64,000 nt of DNA from Piromyces finnis (GCA_002104945.1 MCFH01000051.1:186001-250000); one strand, 5' to 3'. Counted from the first letter of the stretch, positions 14,446 through 31,835 are shown. The notes: generated by a model not told the origin, from the sequence alone. Numbers and translations: made by a program.

Positions 14446-14579
14446 ATACATTTTCAAAAAAAAAAAAAAAATAAAAATAAAAATAAAAATAAAAAATAAA
14501 ATTAAAAATAAAAAAAAAAAAATAAAATAAAAAAAAAAATAAAAAAATATAAATATATAAAAACTATAAATTATAAATA
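14148..14579. other. Convergent 3' intergenic region with T- and A-runs
   Basis: Between the converging ends of the CZIB gene and the Ecl1-type gene. A poly-T run of about 30 near 14411-14442 is followed by a long A-rich stretch to about 14540. No coding potential was seen. Confidence 0.7.
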
Positions 14580-15650
14580 TTATAAATATAGTGAATCCAT
14601 ATCATCAAAGTCATCATCCTTTAAATAATTTGGAATCCAATTGTATTTGTATGGTTCTTTTAATCTATGATTCGAATTTCTATTTCTATGATTCTCTAAT
14701 GGTTTTTTAACTATTGATTTCTTTTGTGTATCATAATGTAATTGATTAGATTTAGTTTTTGTTGTATAAAGTTCCCTATTATCTATGCTATTTTGATTAT
14801 CACACATTGTATTAATATATTTATTCTTGCTATTATTATCATTTCTATTGTCCATATTAATAATACCGTAATTAAATTTATTTTTATCGGGAGTTGAATA
14901 AAATATTATTCTTAAAGATGGTGAGTTTTTCTGGTATACTTCGGTATTACTATCAACAGAATTTAAATGGAATATTTTATCTCTTATATCATCATTACCA
15001 TTCTCATATATACATTGCACATTTCTATCTATTTTCATCTCTGTTTCATTATCAGAAAGTGTTGATTTCCATTCAAAACCACATGACTGCCTTTTCAAGC
15101 AATTATGTTTGTTTATTATTGTTACTTTATTTAGTTTTCCCTTATTATTCTCATTATTATATAGTCTTTTCTCTTTAGATAATTTATTTATAAATTGTGG
15201 TTGTAATTCATATGATTTTGAATCAACTTCTTTATATGAATCATTTGAAATAAAAGAATTGTTTAATACATTGTTATTATTTTTATTATTTTTGTTAATG
15301 CTTCTATTATTTCTTTGATGTTCAATATGACATGATTTGGGATTATTACTTTTATTACAATTGTTGTTATTGTTATTGTTATTGTTATTGTTATTGTTAT
15401 TGTTTATTGTTATTGTTATTTTATTGTTATTTTTTTTTTTTTGTTATTGTTATTGTTATTGTTATTGTTATTGTTATTGTTATTGTTATTGTTATTGTTA
15501 TTGTTATTGTTATTGTTATTGTTATTGTTATTGTTATTGTTATTGTTATTGTTATTGTTATTGTTATTGTTATTGTTATTGTTATTGTTATTGTTATTTT
15601 TTTTTTTTTTTTTTTTTGTTATTGTTATTGTTATTGTTATTGTTATTGTT

Positions 15651-15686
<36 letters not shown>

Positions 15687-18438
15687 ATCGTCGTTGTTAG
15701 TATTTGGTATGGTATTAACTGTGTCATTGTTTTGTGATTTTGTATTTATAGAACAATTAGTAATAGTGGTAAAAGTAGTTATTGAATTTTTTTTCGGTGT
15801 CATTAATGAATCATTCAAAGAAGATGTAGCTGTTTTAGATAACGCAATCTCTTTAGATGATTTATCGTTCTTCGGTTCCTTCCGATAAAACTGTTTTTTA
15901 TCCAAAATTTCTTCATTACCATCATAATAATAATCATTTAAACATAGTTGATCATTATCATTATAGCCAAAACGAAAATCTTTGTTAATTCGATACATAT
16001 CATCTTCTTTATTTTTTTCAATAAACTTATCAAAAGAAAAATTTATTCCTTTATATGGCATAGTAGATGGAAAACTATCATATTCTGATATTTTTTCAGT
16101 TAATAAAGGTTCTTGATATTGGAAATTATCATGGTATTGTGGCTTGACAGGAGTATTATAATTTGACTGATTTTCTTTTTCACATCCATCTTCAATATTA
16201 TCCATTTGGAAAGTAGCAATTAAATCATAGTCATTATCATCACTATTTCTATCATTAAATATTTTATCATCGTTATAAAGAATATTATTGTTTATATTTC
16301 TACCATCCACTAACAAAGAATGATTTATTAAATTTTTTTCTCTATTATGTATTAAATAATTAGAATTATTATTATATGAATTATTGGTATCATTGACTGC
16401 ATTACTTGCATAATTATGATTATGATTATTTATAATATTTTTTTTATTCTTATAAATAATATTTTGTGGATTACTTTCTTTTCTTTTAATATTAATATTA
16501 TCAATCGAATTTTTCTTTTTCTCTTTTATTAATTCACTTGATATTTCATCATTTGATTTCATTTCTCTCTTTTCATGATTTTCCTCAAAATATTCTTTTT
16601 TAAATGCTACTGAAGAACCCATCTTATCATTACTCTTTTGTAATAATACATCATCATCATTATTATGATCTGAATTCTTTATTTCATCATTATTAGATAT
16701 ATTTAACTTTTCTTTATGATTTGAATCTATTTTTTTTTTCATAAAAAATTTTTTATATGAAAAAGAAAAAAATTTATTATATATATCAGATGTTTTGTCT
16801 TTGACTTTATACTCTTTATTTAGAAGACTGGATTTTTTCAAAAATTCTTCTAAACTATCATTTTTATTTTTAGAATTCATTTTTTTTTCAGCATTACCAT
16901 AATTTTCAGAAGAAAGAGGATGATTGCTTGTCGAGGTGGTGGTATATGTTGTTGAAGCTATTACATTTGTAGCGGTTGTATTAATTGTAGATGAGGCAGT
17001 AATGGATGAACGTCTTGATAAAGCATTAGATATTAATGAATTTGAAGTAAAAGTATTCGCTGCTAAATAGCTCCCTAATAGTATTGTATTATTTTTATCA
17101 TTTTCCTTAGAGATTTCTATCATATTATGTTGAATGTCATCAGCTTTTTCTGAACCTCTTCCTAAAATAGTTTCTTCATATTCTTTCTTGTTTAGAAATT
17201 TACTACCTTCATAATTAGTTTCTTTTTGAATTCCACTAGATTCTTCTTTAATTTTAATAGATAAGTTTGAATTTAAAGTAATATTTTTAATAGAATTATT
17301 GTCACTAATTAAATTTATTACAATTACTGGTTCCTCTTTCTCATTTATGTTTTCAGGAACAACATTGTTTATATTATGGGTATCATCATAAAAATAGTTT
17401 GTATTATTAGTAGTAGTGGTAATAGTATCAATATTATTAATACTATTAAACGATTTTGTAAAATCTTCAGAATTTCTTTTATTATTGTAATTATTACAAG
17501 TACAATTGTTTTGTTGTTTTATATTTGATGTATTATACAAATTATTATCATTTTTATCATCTGAGATTGTAGTAGTTAATATACTATTTGTGTTATTTTT
17601 GTTATTTGAACTGTAAGACGTTGTAGTAGTGGTATGAATAACTGGAGGTTGATTGATTATTGTGGAATTAGTCCTATTGTAGAAGGCATAGCAACTATTA
17701 GACCGATTTAAAAATTTATGTACAGTTTTATAGGCTGTATTTAAGGTAGTTTTATTATTATTTGAGTTACAATTGATATTATTAATATTATTGTTATTAT
17801 TATTATTGATGTTGTTATTGTTGTTATTGTTGTTACTATTATTGAAATTATTATTGAGATTATTGTTTTTATAATTATTAATCGCGGTAAATTGATTTAA
17901 ACTAGTGATTTTACTATGAGATTGATGTAAAACAGCTGGGAGTGAATATCTTCTTCTGAATGGATCCCATGCTTGAGGTGGTATATTATGGCGTGGTAAA
18001 TTAAAATTAATAGCACTATATGTATTGGTAGTATTATAATTTAAGGGTATAGATGAGTTATTCACCATTGTAGCTGAAGATATAAATGATGATACAGATG
18101 ATGATAAGGATGAAGATGCAGAAAGGGTGGATGTAGTTGATGACGTTATTGAAGCTGCATCTTTAATTTGACATTCATATGAACAATATAATTTTCCCTA
18201 TTTAAATAAAAGAATATTGTATTAGTAATTTTCTAACACGTGATATTATTTCCTTTTTAATGCATAATTAATTTTTCCAAAATAAAAATATAAATAAACA
18301 ATTTAAAAAAAATAATATAAAATAAAAAAGAATCTACTACAAAATTCTTTATCGACTTTTTTATTAAAAAAAATGATTTTTTCTACTTACATCTGAAGCT
18401 CTTTTCCCACATATACACCAATCGCAGTCAATATTCAT
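14580..18438 (-). CDS. Ecl1-type zinc-finger protein with very long Asn/Ser-rich tail; frame disturbed at two poly-A runs
   Basis: Exon 1 is 18438-18391 and exon 2 starts at 18197. The N-terminus reads MNIDCDWCICGKRASD then GKLYCSYECQIKDA. This is the CxCGKR...LYCSxEC signature of the Ecl1/life-span regulatory factor domain (C8, C10, C21, C25). A Ser/Thr stretch and about 800 mostly disordered residues follow, with the basic-aromatic motif PQAWDPFRRRYSLP. The frame then enters an AACAAT (Asn) repeat and hits a TAA at 15594 after 21 A residues. The same frame is open again from the 13-A run (15430-15442) to the stop at 14580, ending in an acidic KDDDFDDMDSLYL tail. Start and end lie in the same frame, so a roughly 1220-residue protein would result if both runs were one base different. 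Ecl1 proteins are small; the long tail is unusual. Confidence 0.75.
15370..15700 (-). repeat. Hexanucleotide (AACAAT)n / (AAC)n coding repeat split by poly-A runs
   Basis: A long TATTGT hexamer array on the plus strand, interrupted by T-runs at 15430-15442 (13) and 15597-15617 (21), and flanked by a (GTT)n stretch. It encodes polyasparagine in the Ecl1-type gene. Most other open frames here are mirror images of this repeat. Confidence 0.95.
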
Positions 18439-22403
<3,965 letters not shown>

Positions 22404-23724
22404 TTAACTGTTTCTTAATTTAGCAAGACGTTCGGTTAATAAATCTTGTTCCTTATCACCAGTAACTGAATTGATTGTAAAAATAAAATATTTATAAATA
22501 ATTATTAAAAAAATATTATATAATATTAATTATTGTTTTTGAGCATAAATTATATATATGATATAAATATATATTCTTAATTTATTAAATGCCATATAAA
22601 ATAATACTTACGAATATGATTAGAAGCACCTGGTAATTCCATGTTCAATTCTAAACCATGTTCATCAGCGACTTGTTGCATTAATGAATCAACTTCTTCT
22701 TGTGGAGTAGTTAAGGTAGTAGTTTGACCCATAGATCCTTCCATAACTTGGGTTTGAACATCGAGATCTTCGAATTGGGATTCAAATTTATCCATAATAG
22801 CTGATATCTATTTTTTTTTTATTATTTTTATTTTGATAATTTAATAATGATATTAATTGGTCAAAATAATTAACAATTATAAATAAAAATAGCGATTTTT
22901 TATTAATATTAAATTATCGTAATTCTTTTTAAGGGAAATTATAATTGAAATAAAAACATATGTTTAAATAATTAATTAATAATAATAATAATAAAAAGTA
23001 CAGTACTTGTTCAAGGTTCATACTCTTCATAGCCTTATCCATACCCTTAACTAATGTACCCATACTTTTTGAGACACTTCTCATAGTAACTGCTGTTTGA
23101 ACTCTACTAGCTACAGCATCAATACGACTAGATAAACGTAAGAAGTTTAAAGCTTCATTCTTTTTTCTAATAGCATTTGAAGCATAAATCTTAGCACCTT
23201 CAGTATTACCTTGTTGAATAGCCTTTTTTATATAATAAAATGTATTGATTTATATAAATAATTTATTTCAGAGTAATTAGCAAATGCTTTTTTTTATATT
23301 AATATTTAGTATAATTTTTCTATTTCCTTTATTATTTGTTTTTATCATTTCTTAATATACTTTTTTTTTTTTTTTATCAAAAGTACCTTCTTTAATTTAT
23401 TTTTTTCAGCTGTTTCATCTTTTTGACATTTCTTAGCATTACGTTGAAGTTGCTTTGCAGTGAACTAGAAAATTTTAATAATTATTTAAAAAATATTTAA
23501 AATTAAAATGTATTTTAATCATTAATTACTGTATATTAATTATGAAAATAACTACCTTTAATTGGAATAAAGCATCTTTTTAAATAGATAAATTAATAAC
23601 AAAACAAAATTAAAGATAAAATGTTTTATATATCCATAAAAGAAATATAGATATAATCGTGTATAAAATCTTTTATATTTTTAATTATATAAAAAAGGAT
23701 ACTTTCCATATTTTTGGAACTCAT
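22404..23724 (-). CDS. DID2: CHMP1 / Did2 (Vps46) ESCRT-III accessory subunit, 197 aa, 6 exons
   Basis: Exons: 23724-23703, 23575-23556, 23464-23387, 23222-23007, 22807-22612 and 22465-22404, total 198 codons with the stop. It is an Snf7-family protein that helps recruit Vps4 and finish membrane scission at multivesicular bodies. Diagnostic stretches are [20 protein letters not shown] at the start, [39 protein letters not shown], and [20 protein letters not shown] followed by [20 protein letters not shown]. The C-terminal helix [12 protein letters not shown] matches the LxxRLxxL core of the MIM1 motif that binds Vps4. Length is normal for the family. The first two coding exons are only 22 and 20 nt; they restore the family N-terminus. 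Confidence 0.96.
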
Positions 23725-23797
23725 TTTGTAATTTGTTTATTATATAAAAGAATTTAAAAAAACTATTCAAATACAATATTAGAAATTAGCATTACTT

Positions 23798-23838
<41 letters not shown>

Positions 23839-24627
23839 TGCATTTTAAAACATAATATTTATAAATGTTTATTTCGTTGCTATTATAAAAAGCATCCATA
23901 AACATTAATTTCTTGTTATTTTTTGTGGTGATTTCGTTAGAAATTTGATATATATGCTTTATTAATAAATACTGTTTATAATTTTTTATGATGGTTTCAG
24001 AAACTTTTAAATTTCATTATTAGCTTTTATTATTGATTAAAATTCGATGTTTTCCGAAAATATTTTTTATATAATATTTTTAATTTTGTTATTCTTTTTT
24101 TTTTTTTTTTTTTTCCAATTTTTTTTTTCCAGATAGTTAAATGCTATTTGTTAAACTTTTGATTTTATAATGGATTTATTGTTTGTCTATCCTCCTATTA
24201 AAATAAAGATAATATATATTTACAAATATTAATTATAACAAAGTTATACCTTTTTATTTAAGTTTTCAATAGTTTTTTTTTTATTGTTTCTATTATTTTA
24301 ATTATAAGTTTATTAAAACTCTTTTTTAAATTATTGTTTTTTTTATTTTTTTTTTTTTTTAGAAAAGAAAATTTATATATATTTATTTTATAGACCTAAA
24401 TAAAAATTAATTAATTTATTTATTATATGTATAGTTTATATTAATTTATTTCATTTCACTAATTAATAACAGAAAAATCTAAAAATATAAATAAATTATA
24501 ATGTTGATATGACTATAAAAACTAATGAAATATAAAATAATAAAATAATAATAGTAAAAAAAAAAAAAATATAAAATACACAAGTTAAAATAATTAATGA
24601 TACCTAAACTATATATTTTAAATAATA

Positions 24628-24673
<46 letters not shown>

Positions 24674-25125
24674 CTATCTGTCAAAATATATTATATACTG
24701 ATTTATTAGTAATTTTTATTTAAAAAACATTTTATTGACTTTACGATAGATTATGATTACAAAAATAATATTATTTTATTAATAGATCATTGTAATAATA
24801 ATATATTGATATATTATATTGAAAATAAAACATAGATTAAAAAACATAGATTACATATATGTTAATTATCGTTTTTTTTTTATTCTCAACCATTATATTT
24901 CTAATAATAATTATGGAGTTGATTTTTTTTTTAATTTTTTTTTATTATAGCTTTGTATGTATATACAGTAATTGTAATATTAAAAAGAAAATAAAATAAT
25001 TTATATATATATATAAAGTACCATATATGTACTATTATTGATAATTTTTTAAAAAAGCAAAATAGGAGAAAAAAAATTAAAACTTAAATAAATTAGTATT
25101 AAACGTTATTCTATGGTTTTATTGA
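23725..25125. other. Intergenic region, no gene seen
   Basis: AT-rich spacer upstream of CHMP1/Did2 and downstream of the U1C gene. It contains a short (ATT)n array near 23800 and an (AAT)n array near 24630-24670. No coding signal was found. Confidence 0.6.
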
Positions 25126-26512
25126 TTAATACTTGGCCTTTTTATCTAAAAAAAAAAAATAATAATTTTTGATAAAATATAATATTAATTAGCATTGAAA
25201 ATAGTGAAAAATTTTATTTGATAATTCTTTTACTTAAAAATGAATATAATAAACTTACTTTCAACAGATTCATGGTTTTCTTCATCCTCATGTGCTCTTT
25301 TTTTATTTGGAGAATCTTTATCATCGTTTTCGCTTTTTCCCATTGGTGTAAATGAAACTGGAAGACCAGGTGGTGGTAAGGTACCAGGAACAGATGTAAC
25401 CCCTGGGGCAACTGGAATTCCTGGTGCACCAGTTGGTATACCACCTAATGGTGGAGGTGGAAGATTTGGTGGGAAACCTGGTTTATTTAATTGTGATTGC
25501 ATACCAGGAATTGAAGCTGGCATACCTGTAGTTGGATCTATTGGTTGTGAAGGCATACCTGGTATTGGAAGTCCTGGAGCTCCTGGAGCTCCTGGAGCAC
25601 CAATCATACCAGGTGGTTTACCAAATGGTGGTATTGGGAATGGTGGTTGATTTGGATTAGCTGGTGTTGCTGGATTTGAAGCAGATGGTGGGCCTAAAGG
25701 ATTTGGTTGTTGAGATTGTTTTTGATTTTTATTTGTTCCAGGTGTAGATGGGAACTTTGGTGGTAAAACCATTCCTGGTTTAGCAAAAGGCATTAATAAT
25801 GGTGGGAAATTATAATCTATATTATTATTTTTAAAATGAAATATATTAATGTCTAATAAATAATTATGGTTTTGATATTAATATCTTTAATAAATTTTTA
25901 TTTAAAATTACCATTTTTATTTCTTGTAATTTGATCGATAACTTCTTGAATCTTATCTTTTCCTAATGCTATAGTTAAAATTAATTATTATTATTATTTT
26001 TTTTTTAAAAAAAGAAACGTAATTTTTTGATTTCTCATTTTTTAAAAATAAAATTATTTATTAATACATACCATTATAATAATTTTGAACTTGTGTTTTA
26101 TGTTTCCAACCAGCATTATGTGATTTACGTACTGAGGATGAATCATGTGTTAAAAACACATCACAATAATCTATTAAATTTAATTAAAATCATAATAATT
26201 AAATACATGAAATTAAAATTCATTAATTGATTTGATTATCTATAATATGAATAAATAGATAGAATAAAGGTAAATTATGCGAGATTGATGATTTTTAGAA
26301 TTTTAATTGATTCGTTGTATTAAATGAAAATTTTTAATTTCTATTATTTAAATATACTATATATATGTATTTATTGAGATAATATTTATATTTAAAATTT
26401 AAAATAAATTTAAAATTCAATATTTAATTTATTGCAATATTAGTTCTTGGTAAAAGATTTCATTTTTAAAATCTTTATATTTCATTTAACAATTAATTTC
26501 CTAGATTTCTTT

Positions 26513-26544
<32 letters not shown>

Positions 26545-27037
26545 GATACATTTATTAATTGTTTTGATTTATTTCTCTCTCTTTTTTTTTTTTAAATATT
26601 TCTTAACATCGCATCTAGTAAAAACCTTTTTTTTTTTTTTTTTCATAAAATATTATTTAATAATTGTATAATGAAATATTGTTTTATTATATGTTTTCTT
26701 TGACATTTTAATTGAGATTCCTATTATGATTGCTTATATATATTTCTTTTTGCTATATGAATTTGAATTTAGTTTTTATTTTTGTAAAATCAGTACTTTA
26801 ATAAAATAATTTAAGAATTGATTTGATTATATTATATATTGATTATATTTAAATTGAAATGTTTATTCCACCATATAATGCCAGAATTTCATCAAATACG
26901 ATATTTTTTTAATAAGTATCTTCTTGAGTTTTTTGCAAAATCAACATATCATCTATCCTCAGCTAATACATTAACATCCTTTTTATTAATTAATTTCATT
27001 ATTTGTTACGACATTTACCACAATAATATTTTGGCAT
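25126..27037 (-). CDS. U1 small nuclear ribonucleoprotein C (U1C/Yhc1), 250 aa, 5 exons
   Basis: Exons: 27037-27019, 26170-26072, 25968-25912, 25816-25259 and 25145-25126, total 251 codons with the stop. U1C stabilises pairing of U1 snRNA with 5' splice sites. The N-terminus assembled from exons 1 and 2 reads [20 protein letters not shown] then [10 protein letters not shown], giving the U1C zinc finger with C6, C9, H24 and H30. A helix ([16 protein letters not shown]) and a long Pro/Gly/Met-rich region follow, as in other U1C proteins, then a basic-acidic C-terminus ending KKAKY. The first exon is only 19 nt and sits 848 bp upstream, across the longest intron in the window. I place it there because nothing nearer supplies the MPKYYC start and its donor matches in phase. 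Length is above the usual 160-230. Confidence 0.93.
26173..27018 (-). other. Long first intron of the U1C gene (846 nt)
   Basis: Bounded by a GTAAAT donor after a 19-nt coding exon and an AATAG acceptor before the zinc-finger exon. It contains several T-runs. Other introns in the window are mostly about 40-350 nt. Confidence 0.8.
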
Positions 27038-28186
27038 TATCCAAAACTTGCAAATTTTTATAATAAAGGTAAATATGAAAAAAATATTCTTTTTGTATAA
27101 TTAACATATATTAAATTTTTGTTTTTTATTACGTTTGTATACATAACTTTTTTGTTTTTGCAAAAAAAAATTTTTTTTTCAATATTACACATATAGTATA
27201 TTTTTTTACATATTAAAATTTAATTATTACAAAAGTATTACGACGCTATCTGATTTTTATGTTAAGGAATTCTTTCATAAATGATTTTTCTTATTTAATG
27301 ACGTCTTTTAAACCTTTTTTTTTTTTTTTTTAAAACATTATTATTTTTCATTAAATTTGTAAAATATCAAATTTCAACAATGAAGTGAAAAAGTTAATTT
27401 TATGTATAAGAAAAATATAATAACTTATTTTTCATATCAGTTATATATATCATATATCATTAAAAAAGATATACTCTTATAATAAATTCCTCAATAGCTA
27501 TAGTAACTCTACTTATCTCTTTCAAACGGTTTTGTTTCAAAGAGAAAAGGAATTGAAGGATAATTTTTATTAAATAAATAATAATTTTTTTTTTTTTTTG
27601 AAAAATCTTAAAAATTAATATATTTTTAATTTAATGCCATTATCAAAATTTAGGTTGCACATAATTTAATGTATTAGGTTTATAACAAATATTACTTTAG
27701 TGATTTTTCAAAAATATATGCACATATATTGATAGTATTTAAAAAACTTTAAAGATACAATATTTGAATTGTTAAACTTTTTTTTTTTTTAAATATACCA
27801 AATATAGCCAAAAAGAAAGAAAGAAAAATAATAATAAATGAAATATTAATAAAGGCTTATATATTTATAACAAGATTCTTTAATATTAATTTTTATTTTA
27901 TTTTATTTTTTATAAATTATAATTATTATCTTTATTTTTTTTTTATTTTCTTTTTTCTTTCACAAACTTTATATAGATTTTATTTTTCTACTTTTCATTT
28001 ATTTATAATTATTGATTTTTTTTCATAATATATATATATATATTATATTTTATTAATTGTTAATATGAATTCTAAGATATGTTGTTATTTGTAAATGCAA
28101 TAATTAATACATTTAAATTATTGAATATTTTCTTGAGTTTTTTATTAATAGATAAAAAATATAGATTATGAATAACTTATTTCTAT
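27038..28186. other. Intergenic region, no gene seen
   Basis: AT-rich spacer upstream of the U1C start and downstream of the Isa2 stop. No coding or RNA signal was recognised. Confidence 0.6.
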
Positions 28187-28727
28187 TTATACACTAAATG
28201 AACCTCCACAACCACAAGATTCAGTTGCATTTGGATTATCTATAATTTCAAAAGTTGAACCCATTAAGTCATCTTTGAAATTTAATGTTGCACCATCAAT
28301 ATATGGTAAAGACATTGTATCAATTACAACCTTGGCCCCATTTTTTTCAAAAATACTGTTTATATTATTTTACAATTTTATATTAATATCAATAAATTAT
28401 ATATATATTTTTTATTATTAATTACATCTATTAACACTTACATATCATCATCTGGGTCAATATTTTGAGTTAAATCAAGTAAGTATTGAAAACCATGGCA
28501 ACCACCAGCTTCAACAACTATTCTTAAATATTGAGTTGAGTTGTCATTAATTTCATTTAAACGCTATATATTTTTTAATTATACAGAATATCAATCATTG
28601 TTAATTACACTTTTTTTTAAAATGCCTTTATCATATAATATTGTTGAAACTAAATATTATTAAACTTACTTCAACAGCTGAATCTGAAATCTTAATTTTC
28701 ATATCAGTAATGTTTTTAATTTCATCA

Positions 28728-28759
<32 letters not shown>

Positions 28760-29083
28760 TACAATTTCTTTATCCTTTTCTTCTGTTTCCTTTTTGTCAT
28801 TTTCATCAGTTGGTTTATTACTTTCTGTACTGTAATATTTGTATGAATTTTGAAGTGAAGAATTATTGAAAAACGATATTAAAGAATTATTTAAAGTAAT
28901 TGATGGGACACTTGAGTTAGTTTTATTTAATAATGAAATTCTATTTGAGGTTATAAGTTTTATATTATTTTGCATGGTATATTGGCGATATGTACATTTA
29001 TTTAAATTATTTATTATTGAAATCGAGCATGATTTCTTTAATAAATCCTTTGAGATTGAATTTTTAATGATTAAACTTTCCAT
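28187..29083 (-). CDS. ISA2: A-type iron-sulfur assembly protein Isa2/ISCA2, 234 aa, 3 exons
   Basis: Exons: 29083-28670, 28563-28442 and 28355-28187, total 235 codons with the stop. It is a late-acting Fe-S carrier for [4Fe-4S] cluster assembly in the mitochondrial-type matrix, here presumably the hydrogenosome. The HesB/IscA domain spans about 122-234. Its three cluster ligands are C160 in VEAGGCHGFQYLL and C226/C228 in the terminal SCGCGGSF. The FEKNGAKVVIDTMSL and GSTFEIIDNPNATES stretches are typical of Isa2. Residues 1-90 are Ser/Asn/Lys-rich, poor in acidic residues, and contain RQYT and YYSTES, which fits an organelle-targeting presequence. A run of about ten Glu separates it from the domain. 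Exon 1 ends exactly between targeting part and domain core. Confidence 0.94.
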
Positions 29084-31835
29084 TTTTAGATGCTTTCATT
29101 ATTTTTAATAATAAAATATAATTTAGAATATAAATTATAATTGATTAATTATTGAGTTTCTATATATATATTTTTTGATTATTACCTTTTTTATAATTAT
29201 TTTTCTTTTTAACTTTTATAAAATTTTTTGTTCCTTTTTTTTTTTTTACTTTTTTTTTTTTTTTTTGAAAGATTAAAATTTTAATAAATAAACATATATA
29301 TTATAATATATTTAAATATATATTATTATATATTTCATACCAACATTATTCATATATTTTTATTATTAACAAATAATAATTGATATATATATTATTAATA
29401 TTTAAAATTCGATATAAAAATTTTCTTATTATCTTTGGAAACCAGGTTTTTTATCTGTATAATATTTTAAGTAATCTTTATAATTTTATTTAATAATAAA
29501 AAAAGAGAAAAATTAACACTTTTATATATTTATTAGTATATTTTATTATTTTTTTTTAATTAATATATATCAATGTTAAAAAAGGTTATAATTTAGTTTT
29601 TTATAGGCTTCATGAAAGTCTCTTTTATAATTTTGCAGAAATTAATTATGGATATGGAAATAGTTCAAATATATTGGTTGATATTTCCGTTATTTACGAA
29701 AAAAAAATTATAATTATAAAAAAGATGATAAAAAAAAATTCCATAATTAAATGTATATTATACATAAAATTATAGAAAACAAAATAAAAAATTATCAGAA
29801 ATCAAATAATAAATAGTATTTGTTATTGATTCTATTGCTACATAACATTAGTATAAATAAATAATGTTATTCTTATTATCTTAACATTAGAAATAATATT
29901 GTCTTCATTCTATGAATAAAAGCTATTCCATTTTTTCTTTTATTAAAAGTGTTGCTATTAGCAATATAAATGTAACAACCTAATTTTTATTACTATAAAT
30001 AAAACATACATTAGCTTAAGCCTAAAAGAGGAAAAATAAATATTAAAATTTACAATTACAATTTTGTTACATTATTACTATAATGATTGTATTTAATTTA
30101 ATTAGTGTAAATGAAAATTTGACATTTCTTATCATGAATAAACTATAGTTAATAAGGTTTCATTATGGTGGTACAGTTTCAAATATTAATTAATTAGAGA
30201 ATATTATAATAATAACAAAAGGATAATAATTTTTAAATGATAATTCCATTTATTTGTTTAAAAAATATATTCTTTTAAAATTTTGTAAAGATAAGACTGT
30301 TATATTAATATAAATATATAATATTCCTATTAATTATTAAAATAAATATATTTTAATAAGTTATGAACCATAGAATAGTATGGATTTAATGTAATATAGA
30401 ATAGAAATGGAAATTTGTGTAAAAAAAAAAAAAAATCCAACTAGTAATGTAAAACAATAATAAATTTCTATAATAAATAATTTAATATAAAAACATGATC
30501 TCATAAATTAATATGTGATTTGATAGAAAAAATCAATTATGCTATACTTTTAAAAAAATCAATATTTAAGCTTGGTTTTAATAAATGAAAATATATAGGA
30601 AAGTATTTTTTGTAGTTATTACATTTGTATTATTAATTAATAATATTCCCCTTACTTACTGGATATAAAGTCTTTATATATTCACACCTTTAGAAAAAAA
30701 AGTTAACTTATAGACATGATATATGTGGTTTTTTGGAATGATATACAATAAAATCTATTGGTTTCTGTATCACATAAAAATAAAAAGAAATTTTTTTAAA
30801 TTATTTATTAAAACTTTATTTATTATATAATAAAGTTTGATGTTAATTATTTTTTTTAAAATTTTAATAAAAATTGTTTTAAATTTTTTTTCTTTTCACA
30901 ATAATAATTTAAATATAAAATAAAATTATTTCCCCATTTTATTTTTTAACTATATAAAAAAAAAAAAAAAAAAGGATTATTAAAAATTAATAAAAATAAA
31001 AAGATTATACAACTTTTTTTAAAGAAAAAAAATATAAGAAAATAATAATAAACATGAAACAATCATAATATATACCTATTTTTAGTGCGTGAATATCAAT
31101 AATACTTTTTTTATACAAAAAGAGTTTAATAACTAAAGTCAATTATGTGCTTCTAATAGCTATATAAAAAATATCTTTTTAATTGATGTTTCAAATTAAA
31201 AATAAAATTAAACAATAAAAGAATAAAATATTAATTTATTGTAATGTTTTGGAATTATTATTTCAATTAATGTTCAAAAATTAATTTATTCTTTACAAGA
31301 AACAATAATAACAATAATAAATAAAATTAATATAATACCATCAATAAATTTTAGTATATATTTATAATTTAAAGTTAAATTATTTTATATTTTGTATAAT
31401 TAAAATTTAAAAGAACAACTAAATAATAATTTGTAATTGTAATATAAAAAATAATAAAACTCCTTTTCGATATTAATTTAAAAATTAGTATTTATTTATA
31501 TAAAAATACGTTAAAAATAATACAGAAATAAAAGTATATAATTTGCTGGTCAAATTTGCTGAAATTAATGTTTATTTTTTAACTTTATTTATATAAAATA
31601 ATTAATAATAATAATAAAAAAAAAAAGCATTTCGTAATAAAAATCATAATAAAATTTTGTATTCAAATTTACTAATAATAATATACCTTATATATATTAA
31701 AAGCAGTAAAAATAAATTAAAACAAACAAATAAAAAACATTAAAAAAAAATAAAAATTATAAAAAAAAAAGAGAATTAAAATATTTTAGTAATTAACCAA
31801 CACTATACCTTTTTTTTATTTAACTTATAACAACA
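29084..31835. other. Large divergent intergenic region, no gene confirmed
   Basis: About 2.7 kb of very AT-rich DNA between the Isa2 start and a plus-strand membrane protein. A slightly less AT-rich patch at 29400-29650 can be read as short peptides on either strand. No consistent splice model or family match emerged, so no gene is called. Confidence 0.5.

Noticed and set aside
15332-15888. Plus-strand poly-Leu/Cys-Tyr/Ile-Val frames
   Set aside because: Generated by the hexanucleotide repeat; no start context, no flanking exons, and they overlap the Ecl1-type coding strand.
25240-25650. Plus-strand Gly/Pro-rich frame resembling a collagen-like protein
   Set aside because: Antisense shadow of the Pro/Gly-rich region of U1C; Pro and Gly codons are complementary.
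29400-29660. Possible small gene (minus-strand reading KDYLKYYTDKKPGFQR and YKRDFHEAYKKL, or a short plus-strand peptide)
   Set aside because: Slightly less AT-rich than its surroundings, but no GT donor joins the two minus-strand pieces in frame and no family match was evident.
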